A stretch of DNA of 52,286 bases from DATAPE01 sp034667525 (GTDB lineage Bacteria; Actinomycetota; CADDZG01; WHSQ01). This document shows, piece by piece, positions 8,285-17,015 of the stretch. The first letter of the stretch is position 1. The number at the start of each line of letters is the position of its first letter. The DNA is taken from the NCBI GenBank assembly GCA_034667525.1, contig JAXDJO010000014.1:1-52286 (forward strand), given 5' to 3'. Under the pieces are notes generated by a model, which was not told where the DNA came from, did no database searches, and saw only the letters and a list, made by a program, of their open reading frames with translations. The translations under genes were made by a program, and so were the position numbers.

Positions 8285-9325
8285 CTGAGCTTCAAGATCG
8301 GGGTCGGGCTCTTCACCGGGCAGATCCCGCCCGAGAGCGGACGCAGCTTCCACGACGAGTACCGCGAGGCCATCGAGCTGGTTCGCGTGGTGGAGGCCGA
8401 AGGGCTCGACGCGGCCTGGGTGTCGGAGCACCACTTTTCGGCGGATGGCTATCTGCCGTCGCTGCTGCCGCTTCTTGCTGCTTTCGCCGCGGCGACGGAG
8501 TCGATCGAGCTCGGCACCGGTGTCGTGCTGGCCCCCTTCCACGACCCGCTTAGGCTCGCCGAGGATTTCTCGGTGGTCGATCAGATCTCGGGCGGCCGGG
8601 TCATCTCCGGTTTCGGGATCGGATGGAGGGACGAAGAGTTCCGCGCCTTCGGGATCGAGACGAAGAGCCGCGTCCGGCGGATGGAAGAGATCGTGGAGAT
8701 CCTGCGGCTCGCGTGGACCCAGGAGAGATTCGACTTCTCCGGTCGCTTCTATTCCTATTCGCACGTTGCACTGACCCCCAAGCCGGCGCGGGTTCCCCCG
8801 ATCCTGGTGGGTGGCTCGGCCGACGTCGCGGTGCGGCGAGCGGGACGCATCGGGGACGGATACATCTCGTCGCGGGCCGAACCGGACAAGGTTGAACGAG
8901 CCTTCGCGATGGCTGCCGAGGCGCGAAAGGAAGCCGGCCTGGAGGGGCCTCCGATGGTGGCTCTGCTGCAGAACGCTTACGTAACCGAGGATCCGGAGCG
9001 GGATTGGCCGATGGTGCGGGATGGGATCGGTCACCAGCTTGGGGTTTACGCAGGATGGCGAGAGGGGACCGACGTCGCAGGCAAACCGCTGAAGGTCCTG
9101 TCACCGGACGAAGCTGAGATCAGGCGCAGCACCGCCTATGGAACTCCAGATCAAGTAGTCGAGTACCTCTCCCCCATCGTGCAGATCCTGGGCAAATACC
9201 CGGAGAGTCACATCGTTCTTCGCCTGCACTATCCGGGCATGACTGCAGAGCCCGCCGCCAAAGCGATCCGGCTGCTGGCGCGCGAGGTCGCGCCGCGGCT
9301 GAAGGAGAACCTGCCTGACGCCTGA
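8285..9325 (+). CDS. LLM-class (luciferase-like) flavin/F420-dependent oxidoreductase, CTG start
   Basis: This 346-residue TIM-barrel protein belongs to the luciferase-like monooxygenase family. SEHHF near residue 50, TGVVLAPFHDPLRLAED, GWRDEEFRAFG and the C-terminal YGTPDQVVEYL are family hallmarks. Such enzymes use FMN or F420; an F420 reductase at 51543 makes F420 plausible. The homologous N-terminus FKIGVGLFTGQ starts right after a CTG codon at 8285. That codon lies 6 nt after GGAGGG (8273-8278), and an in-frame TGA at 8279-8281 excludes earlier starts. The first conventional start, GTG 8387, would cut off about 34 conserved residues. The stop region overlaps the start of the DUF4012 gene. 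The substrate is unknown. Confidence 0.85.
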   Translation: MSFKIGVGLFTGQIPPESGRSFHDEYREAIELVRVVEAEGLDAAWVSEHHFSADGYLPSLLPLLAAFAAATESIELGTGVVLAPFHDPLRLAEDFSVVDQISGGRVISGFGIGWRDEEFRAFGIETKSRVRRMEEIVEILRLAWTQERFDFSGRFYSYSHVALTPKPARVPPILVGGSADVAVRRAGRIGDGYISSRAEPDKVERAFAMAAEARKEAGLEGPPMVALLQNAYVTEDPERDWPMVRDGIGHQLGVYAGWREGTDVAGKPLKVLSPDEAEIRRSTAYGTPDQVVEYLSPIVQILGKYPESHIVLRLHYPGMTAEPAAKAIRLLAREVAPRLKENLPDA

Positions 9326-11342
9326 CTCGCCCGCGGGAACGCAAGCGGCGACATCTGAAGGGTCCGGGAACAGCGGGCTCGTCGCGACCGCGGCCATCGT
9401 CGTCGCGCTGGCCGCCACCGTTCTCTGGCTATTCATGTTTCTGGGTCCCTGGCTCTTGGCCAGCGGACTGCTCGGTACCAAGGATCATCTACATAACGTG
9501 CAGGCCGGCCTCAAGGCCGGCAACAACAAGGTGGTTCGCTACGAAACCCTCTTTGCCGTCGCGGCGGCGGCGCGAGCTCGCTCGGGCTACGGGTCGCACA
9601 GTCCCCTTTTCGATGTCGCCGCAGCCATCCCAGTCGTAGGAAAGGCATGGACACAGGTGGGCCATCTGGTGGATGCCGCGGGCTCCTCCTCGGCCGCGGC
9701 AAAGGGCGCGCTTGAAGTTTCTCAGAACGCTCTTCAGGGCCCCCACAAGATCATCACGCCGGACCCGAGCGGTGGCAAGAAGGTAGACCTCGGCGAGGTG
9801 GCCCACCTCGGTCACACGATCGACGCAGTGCATGGGGACATCAACAGCACCACAGCCGCCTTGCACGCGATCAACCTGCACAAGTTGCCACACCGGCTCT
9901 GGAACAACGTAAAGAGCGGGCTACGCCAGGCGCGGAAGACCGGAGTGCTGCTCTCCAAGGTGCAGGCCGGCTTCAAGTTGCTTCCAGACTTCCTCGGTGC
10001 CAACGGTCGGCGCAGGTATCTCCTCGGGATGCAGAATTCGGGAGAACTGCGAGGCACGGGCGGAGCCATCCTCCAATTCGGGACCCTCACGATCGACCAC
10101 GGCGCCCCCCATCTCGAGAACCCAAAGACGGTTTACAAGGTCGACAAACAGCGCCGCCAGATAAACATCGGCCTTCCACGGGGAGCGTGGTACGTGCGCG
10201 GCATCCCCGACGCGCAGCGGTTCGGAAACTCGAACTGGTCACCCGACTGGCCACTGTCCGCGCGCTTGATGCTGCGCTACGCACGCGCGACCGATCCTCG
10301 GTTCCCTTCCATAGACGGCGTGATCGCGGTCGACCCCGTGACGATGCAAGAGCTCATGAAGGGCACGGGCCCGTTCCACGATGGTAAGAGGCCGGGTCAC
10401 GGTCGCCGGGTAACGCGGAAACGCGTGCTCAACTTCCTGCTGCACAAGAGTTATGCGGAATACCCCAGACCGGGAACACGCCGGGCAGTTCTCGGCAATG
10501 TTGTCGCAGGTTTCTACAAGGCTCTCCTGGCCCCGAAATATCCCAATGGCCTTCTGTCGGGTCTCGGACAAGCCCTCACGGACAAACACATGCAGATCTG
10601 GATGGCCAACAAGCAAGAGGAAACCTTTGTCAGGAAGATGCATTGGGACGGGGGCCTGGAAAAGGCGAAGAACAGTGATTACCTGAACGTGGTCGAACAG
10701 AACGTGGGCGGGAACAAGCTCGACTACTTCGAACAGCAGCAGAACAGCTTGAGCGTCAAGATCAACGGTCACAGCGCGACAGATAGCGCGCGCGTGACGG
10801 TCGAGAACCCCGTATTCGTTCCCCAGCCGCGTTACTGGCTCGGAGATTCCGGGCCCTATGACCGGCCGATGATCAACGTGTATGCACCTGGTCCCGCGAA
10901 ACTCCAGGGCTGGAAAGCGGATCCGCCGTGCCCCACTCTGATCACGAAGGACAACATCAGTCTCATAAGCGCCCCCCGGCCATGCCGGCTCGACACGCCG
11001 ACACCAGCCGCATGGAGCAAGGGTCCCCCGCAGCATGTGGAGCGGGGCAAGAAAGTTTGGTCCGCCACGTTGCAGATCCCGGCGCAGGACCAGAGCTCCG
11101 TTTCCTTCAGTTATCGGGTCCCCGGAGTTGTGCAGACGCACAATGGCCGTGACACTTACCAATTAGTGCTCCAGCACCAGCCCAAGGTGAATCCCGCCAC
11201 CGTCACCATTTCATTGACGCTGCCTGCTGGGGCAAGTGCAATCACCGCTCCGGGATTCAAGCACACGCACGCTCGGTTGGTGTGGCGGCATGTGCTGAAT
11301 AGCGATAAAACCCTAACGGTTGCATGGCGATCTGGGGGGTGA
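9315..11342 (+). CDS. DUF4012 membrane-anchored protein, CTG start
   Basis: This 675-residue protein has one N-terminal membrane segment (about residues 25-55), a long extracytoplasmic part, and a DUF4012-like core around RRYLLGMQNSGELRGTGG and IDGVIAVDPVTMQELM. DUF4012 proteins are found in polysaccharide loci of actinobacteria; their activity is not established. The membrane segment precedes the first ATG (9435), so the gene must start upstream. The only candidate in the gap is CTG 9315, which lies 7 nt after AAGGAG (9302-9307) and overlaps the preceding stop. Downstream come a large membrane protein and the nucleotidyl-transfer genes on the same strand. Confidence 0.82.
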   Translation: MTPDSPAGTQAATSEGSGNSGLVATAAIVVALAATVLWLFMFLGPWLLASGLLGTKDHLHNVQAGLKAGNNKVVRYETLFAVAAAARARSGYGSHSPLFDVAAAIPVVGKAWTQVGHLVDAAGSSSAAAKGALEVSQNALQGPHKIITPDPSGGKKVDLGEVAHLGHTIDAVHGDINSTTAALHAINLHKLPHRLWNNVKSGLRQARKTGVLLSKVQAGFKLLPDFLGANGRRRYLLGMQNSGELRGTGGAILQFGTLTIDHGAPHLENPKTVYKVDKQRRQINIGLPRGAWYVRGIPDAQRFGNSNWSPDWPLSARLMLRYARATDPRFPSIDGVIAVDPVTMQELMKGTGPFHDGKRPGHGRRVTRKRVLNFLLHKSYAEYPRPGTRRAVLGNVVAGFYKALLAPKYPNGLLSGLGQALTDKHMQIWMANKQEETFVRKMHWDGGLEKAKNSDYLNVVEQNVGGNKLDYFEQQQNSLSVKINGHSATDSARVTVENPVFVPQPRYWLGDSGPYDRPMINVYAPGPAKLQGWKADPPCPTLITKDNISLISAPRPCRLDTPTPAAWSKGPPQHVERGKKVWSATLQIPAQDQSSVSFSYRVPGVVQTHNGRDTYQLVLQHQPKVNPATVTISLTLPAGASAITAPGFKHTHARLVWRHVLNSDKTLTVAWRSGG

Positions 11343-11391
11343 AGGTGATTCGCGATACTTCCGTAGACGCGTACCAGAAACCCGGCCCGTC

Positions 11392-13485
11392 ATGGCGACG
11401 CGAGATCTTCTCCGATTGCAAAGCCCGATGTCGCTGATCCCGGCTACTCCACTTGCGGCGGGACTTGAATCTCTATTTGTCGCTTTCTTTCTGCTCGCGC
11501 TGGGGTTCCTTATAGCCGGCGCAGCACTGCATTTCCTTCGCTGGGACTTGACCTTCGTGTCTCGCCTTGCCCTCGCGCTGCCGGCTCTGGTCTTTTATGT
11601 CTTTGTGCTGATGCTGTTGCACATCATCACAGGTGGAAGAGTCTTGTCTTCATTCACACTCGTACGGGTGCTAACAATCGGCCTGTTCTTGGTGCTGGTG
11701 TGGGCGAATATGCGCTGGGGCTCACTGGCGCCCACCATCGGACGCGGTCAGGCCTTCACCCTTGGTGGCCTGTGTCTTCTTGGTTTGATCCTCTGGACCA
11801 TTCCGAACTTCACCTTGCTTCCTCCAGACCACACCGGGGACGTCAGCTTGCACATGGGATGGACCAGCCAGCTCATTAATGGTGAAACCACTCCCACCGC
11901 ACCGATAACTGGGCACGTTCCGAACTATTACCCGTGGATGTTTCATGCTTTGTCCGCATTCACCGCGGCGTTCATGCCCGGCGGTCGCGCTTTCCTTGCA
12001 CTGGATCCGATCGAGATGATCCTCGTAACCGCCGCCATCTTCGGACTCTTCGCCTTGGGCATCGAGCTCGGGGGATCAACGATCACGGGGGCCAGCGCAG
12101 CCCTCTTCGGGGCGCTCACCGGGGGCTTCGGTTATTTCGTCACGCAATCCCCGACTCTGCTTCTGTTCACTCGGGGCCAGCAGGCGTTGCATTACCTCGG
12201 AGACTTTTTCTATACGCGTCCCTATAACTTTGCATTCCACAACATCAACGCGCCCTATCCGAGGGACCTGTGTTTCGCTCAGTTTCCAGCCATGCTCCTG
12301 CTGATCACTTTGGGTCTGAAGAGGAAGAGCACCACTCTATTGGTGGCTGCAGGAGTGATCCTCGGCATCATCGGGCTCACCGGTGAGCCGTTCATCGTTG
12401 GATTTCTTGCATGCGCGCTCATAGGTTTATGGCCGGACGAGGCCGGACGCGTGCGCTACGCATTGTGCGTTCTGTTGCCGGCATTGCTCCTCTGGGCGTT
12501 GTGGGTGGGGCCGCTGTTCTTGAACAAGATCAACCTCGGATTCGTAAGCCTCGCCAAGGCACCGGTTGTGCTCCCCTGGTGGGCCATCCTTGGAGGCTGG
12601 GGCATCACAACCCCATTCGCCGTCTACGGCCTCGTGCGCTGTATCCCACGCTGGCGAGAGTTGACGCTCCGCCCAGTGATCGCGCTCTTGGCTGCTTCTT
12701 CCGGGATGGTGATAGGCGCCACGCTCGTTACACACTTTCTGGGAGGCACTTTCAAAACCTTGTCCTTCCAGCATCGGTACTGGCCCTTGGTATCACTCTC
12801 GCTGGCGTTGTTTGGGAGCCTGGGCGCAACCGATCTGTTCAAGCGCCTCGGCGACCGCTCCCGCTGGGTAGCGGTCGCGGCAGCCGGACTTGTCACCTTG
12901 CTCGCCATCCCTTCGCCCTTGCTGGGGAGCCTGGGCGAGAAGGATGCGCTATCGCGAAGCGACAAGCCAAGAACCTCTTCGATCCTGCTGCAGAAGTCCC
13001 TCGAAGGGGATCCGCAGACTTTGCTGAACCGGTTAGCTCCGAGTCCTGGGATGCGCTGCACGGCGGCGGTCCCGGCCGGTTTGAGCTTTCGCGTCTTTTC
13101 TTATACGGGTTACCGGCTCCTTCTCTACACGAGGACGGCGGCGGGTCAAAAAATGGCCCAAACCTTGGAGAAGGCAGTGACCAAGCGAAAGCCGCCTCCT
13201 TCCTTGATGGTGTGGAGCAACAGAAGCAATTTCGCGGGGCTTCGTTGGAAAAAGATCTATAAGAAGATCCCACCGGATTGGCGGCGTTTGCCGGCCAACA
13301 CCATTTTGACTCGGGCCCTCGTACCTCTGCCGCAATGGCGCCAGATCGCAGATAGATACGGCATCGATGTGGTGGCGCTACCTGAAAGGTTTGCCCGCGG
13401 CCATAGCTTCGCGCCACTACGAACCGAGACAGCCATCGCAAATGAAGGCAAGCGGATGGTCCTGGTATGGCTCCATAGTTGCTAG
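11392..13485 (+). CDS. Large polytopic membrane protein of the polysaccharide locus
   Basis: This protein of about 697 residues has some 12-14 hydrophobic segments up to roughly residue 520, then a soluble C-terminal domain of about 170 residues. An extracytoplasmic loop early in the chain contains LLPPDHTGDVSLHMGWTSQL, with acidic residues placed much as in GT-C glycosyltransferases, but I cannot assign a family. It could be a GT-C-like transferase, a polymerase or a transport-related protein. The start is uncertain: ATG 11392 was chosen, ATG 11428 is possible, and neither has a Shine-Dalgarno sequence. The protein at 31253 has a similar overall shape. Confidence 0.75.
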   Translation: MATRDLLRLQSPMSLIPATPLAAGLESLFVAFFLLALGFLIAGAALHFLRWDLTFVSRLALALPALVFYVFVLMLLHIITGGRVLSSFTLVRVLTIGLFLVLVWANMRWGSLAPTIGRGQAFTLGGLCLLGLILWTIPNFTLLPPDHTGDVSLHMGWTSQLINGETTPTAPITGHVPNYYPWMFHALSAFTAAFMPGGRAFLALDPIEMILVTAAIFGLFALGIELGGSTITGASAALFGALTGGFGYFVTQSPTLLLFTRGQQALHYLGDFFYTRPYNFAFHNINAPYPRDLCFAQFPAMLLLITLGLKRKSTTLLVAAGVILGIIGLTGEPFIVGFLACALIGLWPDEAGRVRYALCVLLPALLLWALWVGPLFLNKINLGFVSLAKAPVVLPWWAILGGWGITTPFAVYGLVRCIPRWRELTLRPVIALLAASSGMVIGATLVTHFLGGTFKTLSFQHRYWPLVSLSLALFGSLGATDLFKRLGDRSRWVAVAAAGLVTLLAIPSPLLGSLGEKDALSRSDKPRTSSILLQKSLEGDPQTLLNRLAPSPGMRCTAAVPAGLSFRVFSYTGYRLLLYTRTAAGQKMAQTLEKAVTKRKPPPSLMVWSNRSNFAGLRWKKIYKKIPPDWRRLPANTILTRALVPLPQWRQIADRYGIDVVALPERFARGHSFAPLRTETAIANEGKRMVLVWLHSC

Positions 13486-13561
13486 AGACGAGCCACTCGA
13501 CCGGCCCGCCGGGCACGTCCCCTCTACTATCTGAAGCAAGCGCTTTCACCTGGGAGGTTCG

Positions 13562-14329
13562 TTGGCAACAATACGAGCGGTACTTCTCGCTGCCGGACGC
13601 GGCATCCGGATGGGGGGCCGGCAGCCAAAGACGCTCACGTTCATCGGGGGCAACGACACGATGCTCCACTACATCCTGAATGGCCTGCGCACCGCGGGGA
13701 TCAAAGACCTCCTGGTGGTGACGGGACACGAGCCCCAAAACCTGCAGGATTCCGTCTCGAAGGAATGGGGGGCGGAGAACGTCGCCTTCATCTTCAACGC
13801 GCGTTATGCCTCGTGGGGGAACTTCCATTCGGTGCGGCTGGCCGTCGACCAGTCCCCGGGCATGGATCTCTTGGTGGTGAACTCCGATGTTGTGGTGGCA
13901 CCGGACGTTTACCGGCGAACCATTGCCGCTATGGGCGATCTCGTCCTTGCCGTGCAGCGCAGACAACGCCTGGAACCCGAGGACATGCGCGTCGAACTAC
14001 AGAACCATCAGATCGTTGCGATCGGCAAACATCTCAAGATGGTCAAGAGTCACGGCGAGTACGCGGGCGTATCACTCCTGCGGCCGAGGGCTGGACGTCT
14101 CTACGCGGAGATCTGCACCGACCTGGAGTGGCGCGCGTTGACCGATCTCTACTACGAGGACATCTACGCGAACATGCTCGGACGGATCGACGCGCGCGCG
14201 GCGTTCGTTCTGCCCGGCGAGTACGCGGAGATCGATGAACCCAAAGATGTTCCCGCGGCGGGTGCCGTAGTCAGTGCTCACGGCGGATCGTGGACGGTTG
14301 CGGCTCCCTCCGAAGAGGCCCACGCCTAG
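13562..14329 (+). CDS. LicC-like nucleotidyltransferase (sugar- or alcohol-phosphate cytidylyltransferase)
   Basis: This 255-residue protein has a nucleotidyltransferase fold. The N-terminal signature is AVLLAAGRGIRMGGRQPKTL, with NTP-binding G-x-G-x-R-M and Lys. VNSDVVVAPDVY provides the metal-binding acidic residues, and AEIDEPKD lies near the end. This matches LicC/inositol-phosphate-type cytidylyltransferases, which convert an alcohol phosphate plus CTP to a CDP-alcohol. The dehydrogenase gene starts 2 nt downstream, so its product, probably a glycerol phosphate, is a good candidate substrate. A CDP-alcohol phosphotransferase sits at 21344. The TTG start follows GGGAGG (13552-13557). Phosphocholine or another sugar phosphate is possible. 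Confidence 0.8.
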   Translation: MATIRAVLLAAGRGIRMGGRQPKTLTFIGGNDTMLHYILNGLRTAGIKDLLVVTGHEPQNLQDSVSKEWGAENVAFIFNARYASWGNFHSVRLAVDQSPGMDLLVVNSDVVVAPDVYRRTIAAMGDLVLAVQRRQRLEPEDMRVELQNHQIVAIGKHLKMVKSHGEYAGVSLLRPRAGRLYAEICTDLEWRALTDLYYEDIYANMLGRIDARAAFVLPGEYAEIDEPKDVPAAGAVVSAHGGSWTVAAPSEEAHA

Positions 14330-14330
14330 C

Positions 14331-15374
14331 TTGGAGTTCCCGCAGGTCTTGATCCTGGAGGGCGACGACGAGAACGCGGCTGCAGAAGAGTTGGCGCAAC
14401 AGATCGGCGCGTGGGGCTTCGGGGCTCCCTTCGTGCTCGCCTCCCAGCACGGCAGCCGGCTGGCGGCACGGCTCGAGGGACCGGAGGCTGCGGGCCCACC
14501 CGCGCCTCACGCCGACCAGGAATGGGCCATCGAGCTCGGGGCCCGGGCGCGCCGGGCGGGGGCCGATGCCGTTGTGGCCGTGGGAGGTGGCCGGTGCCTC
14601 GACATCGCCAAGCTGGCCGCGGCCAGGGCGGGGCTTCCCAGTATCGCGGTTCCGACTCAGCTGTCGCACGATGGGATCTGCTCGCCCGTAGCGGTCGTGC
14701 CGGACGACAGCGGCAGGCCCGAGAGCGTGGGGGCGATCGCTCCCCGGGGCGTCTTCATCGTCATGCCGACGCTGCTCAGCGCTCCGGCCGCCTCGGTGCG
14801 AGCGGGCATCGGGGATCTCCTCGCCAATCCTCTGGCGCTGCGAGATTGGGCGCTTGCCGCGGAGCACGGCTTGGAGGAGACGGACCAGCGCGCGTGGGAT
14901 CTATCAGTCGAGTCGTACCAAACAATCGAGCCGGATCTGGATAGAGGGCCGAAAGACCTTGCGGGAGATGCCGGCTTTCTCCACCGCTTGGCCAATGCGT
15001 TGGTTCTCTCCGGATTGGCCATGATCTGGTCGGGTACTTCACGACCGGCATCGGGCGGCGAGCACGAGATCTCGCACGCCATCGACGAGTTGTTCGGGGG
15101 CCGTGCGATGCACGGCGAGCAGGTGGCGTTCGGCTGCATCGTCTCGGTGGCCCTTTACGGTGAGGACACCGACGCATTCCGCGCTCGCCTAAAAAGCCTG
15201 GGGCTCCCGGAGAGCCCGCGGGACCTCGGCCTGAGCGCCGCCGACGTCGTGCGAGTGCTGCTTCACGCTCCCGAGACCCGACCCGGCCGCTTCACCATCG
15301 TGGAGGACGCGAACCTCGACGAAACTGGGGCGCGCGATCTAGTGAACCGCGTCTGGGGGACACAAATAGACTGA
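14331..15374 (+). CDS. Glycerol-1-phosphate dehydrogenase family protein (EgsA/AraM-like)
   Basis: This 347-residue protein is an iron-containing-alcohol-dehydrogenase-fold enzyme. It has VGGGRCLDIAKLAA for NAD(P), VPTQLSHDGICSP, then SRPASGGEHEISHAID, MHGEQVAFG and RPGRFTIVED. The SHDGI-SP, SRPASG-EH-SHA and HGEQV blocks are typical of sn-glycerol-1-phosphate dehydrogenase, which reduces dihydroxyacetone phosphate to G1P, the archaeal-lipid enantiomer; AraM is a bacterial member. The Asp and two His metal ligands are present. It lies between a cytidylyltransferase and a phosphatase-like gene, so CDP-activated G1P is a reasonable inference. The start is uncertain: TTG 14331 was chosen, and GTG 14274 would overlap the preceding gene by 56 nt. 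Confidence 0.85.
   Translation: MEFPQVLILEGDDENAAAEELAQQIGAWGFGAPFVLASQHGSRLAARLEGPEAAGPPAPHADQEWAIELGARARRAGADAVVAVGGGRCLDIAKLAAARAGLPSIAVPTQLSHDGICSPVAVVPDDSGRPESVGAIAPRGVFIVMPTLLSAPAASVRAGIGDLLANPLALRDWALAAEHGLEETDQRAWDLSVESYQTIEPDLDRGPKDLAGDAGFLHRLANALVLSGLAMIWSGTSRPASGGEHEISHAIDELFGGRAMHGEQVAFGCIVSVALYGEDTDAFRARLKSLGLPESPRDLGLSAADVVRVLLHAPETRPGRFTIVEDANLDETGARDLVNRVWGTQID
15367..15372 (+). promoter_or_regulatory. Candidate leaderless -10 box before the phosphodiesterase-like gene
   Basis: TAGACT overlaps the dehydrogenase stop codon and ends 7 nt before the ATG at 15380. This may be an internal promoter within the operon. Confidence 0.4.
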
Positions 15375-15379
15375 CCCAG

Positions 15380-16990
15380 ATGACGACGCGCGCAGCAGTG
15401 ATAGGGCTGGATGGGGCTGCGTGGCATCTGTTGGATCCGCTCATCGAAGCGGGCGCGATGCCCAGGCTGGCCGCACTGCGACAAAGAGGAGCTTCGGGAA
15501 CCCTCCATTCGACGGTTCCTACCTACACTCCGCCTGCGTGGACGTCGGCGATCACGGGCGTGAACCCCGGGCGGCACGGGATCTACGGATTCGCGATGGG
15601 CAACGCTCAGAGCCAGCCTCAGGAGCTCGCCCATGTGGGCCGCATCCAGGTCGCGACCCTATGGGAGATGGTGAATGCACAAGGGGCTCGCGCCGGCATG
15701 TATCACGTACCACTCACTTACCCGCCGCAGGAGCTCGAGGGATGGATGGTCTCCGGGATGCTCACACCCGGCTACGGGGAGCGGATGCGCGGGTTCGCAC
15801 GGCCGTCAGAGCTCGAAGAGCAGATCTCGCAGTGGGCTCCGGGTTACGTCATCGACGTGAGCGCTAATTGGGAGCAGGACTGGAGGGATGCGGCTCTCTG
15901 CGAGCGGGTGATCGTCTCGCTCGATCAGCGGCTCGAGGTTCTTCGGCGGTTGCTCGATAAAGATCCTCCCGACGTTCTGTTCGCAGTGCTGGAGTCTCCC
16001 GACAGGCTGCAACATGTTTATTACCGCTACCTCGATCCAGAGGACGCTCTTTATTCGAGCTCCGAGGCGGAAAGGCTGCGCGAGAAGATCGTTGAATGCT
16101 TCAGCAAGATGGATGCCATCGTCGGTTTAATAGATGACTTCGCCGGCGGCGAAGGCGGCGTCATCGTCTGCTCCGACCACGGGTTCACCGCCTGGGATGT
16201 AAGCGTTCATACGAACGCGCTCCTCGAGCGGTGGGGGTACCTGAAGGTAAAGGTGGCGGCGCGAGCGATGCAGAGTGATCTGGCTCGAAAGCTCGTTCCG
16301 ATCGCGCGCAAGTTGCTGTCCGCGAAGATGGCCAGACAGGCCAAGGGCAAGACGTTCGCGGCCGTCGATTGGTCGAAGACGCGCGCCTTCGCATCTCCGA
16401 TCCCTCAACAAGGCATCTTCGTGAACGTCCAGGGACGGGAGCCCAAAGGCATCGTCCCGCCGCACGAGGTCGAGGCGATCAAGAGCGATCTCGTAGACCG
16501 TTTCGAGTCGCTGCGAGGACCGGACGGAGATCCTGTTACGGACGTCGTCTATCGATCCGAGGATGTTTTCCAGGGCGTCGCGTTGGCGGGGGCCCCCGAT
16601 CTCATGCCGGTGCTCCGCAATCACCGCTTCGAGTTGGACGACGAGGTCTTCCATCGCGAGGCGTTCACCGATCACAGCCACCTTCCGAGGGGCGTTCACC
16701 ACCCCGACGGAATCGTGGTCATGGCGGGCCGGGGCATAACTCCGGGAACGAAGATCGACGGTTCGGTGCTCGATATCACGCCCACACTGCTCTATATGGC
16801 CGGGTTGAAGACTCCCGAATCGCTCGACGGTGTGGTGCTTTCAGGGGCGTTCACGCCCGACCACCTGAAAGAGCGGCCCGTCGGCTCCGTGGCCGCCCTA
16901 TCATCAGGCGAGAGAGACGAAAGCTCTCCCTACTCCGAGGAAGAGGAAGCTGCTATCGAAGAGTCCCTTCGGGGCCTCGGTTATCTCTAA
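15380..16990 (+). CDS. Alkaline-phosphatase-superfamily protein (type I phosphodiesterase-like) A
   Basis: This 536-residue protein has the alkaline phosphatase/phosphodiesterase fold. It shows the metal Asp in VIGLDGA, the nucleophile region TPPAWTSAITGVNPGRHG with Thr, DRLQHVYYR, CSDHGF, and a final HHPDG His. No signal peptide is seen. Such enzymes hydrolyse or transfer phosphate esters. In this locus it could act on phospho-glycan or phospho-glycerol intermediates, but no substrate can be named. It is clearly paralogous to the protein at 19728; both carry IPQQGIF/PQQGIY and QGREP. It ends SPYSEEEEAAIEESLRGLGY plus Leu, a tail shared with the enzymes at 19728 and 25284. Confidence 0.85.
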   Translation: MTTRAAVIGLDGAAWHLLDPLIEAGAMPRLAALRQRGASGTLHSTVPTYTPPAWTSAITGVNPGRHGIYGFAMGNAQSQPQELAHVGRIQVATLWEMVNAQGARAGMYHVPLTYPPQELEGWMVSGMLTPGYGERMRGFARPSELEEQISQWAPGYVIDVSANWEQDWRDAALCERVIVSLDQRLEVLRRLLDKDPPDVLFAVLESPDRLQHVYYRYLDPEDALYSSSEAERLREKIVECFSKMDAIVGLIDDFAGGEGGVIVCSDHGFTAWDVSVHTNALLERWGYLKVKVAARAMQSDLARKLVPIARKLLSAKMARQAKGKTFAAVDWSKTRAFASPIPQQGIFVNVQGREPKGIVPPHEVEAIKSDLVDRFESLRGPDGDPVTDVVYRSEDVFQGVALAGAPDLMPVLRNHRFELDDEVFHREAFTDHSHLPRGVHHPDGIVVMAGRGITPGTKIDGSVLDITPTLLYMAGLKTPESLDGVVLSGAFTPDHLKERPVGSVAALSSGERDESSPYSEEEEAAIEESLRGLGYL

Positions 16991-17015
16991 CCCTTTCTCC
17001 CACCTGGAGGGCACA

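Noticed and set aside
8126..9034. Minus-strand open frame opposite the luciferase-like gene
   Set aside because: A shadow on the other strand with no recognisable motif; the plus-strand protein is conserved in this region.
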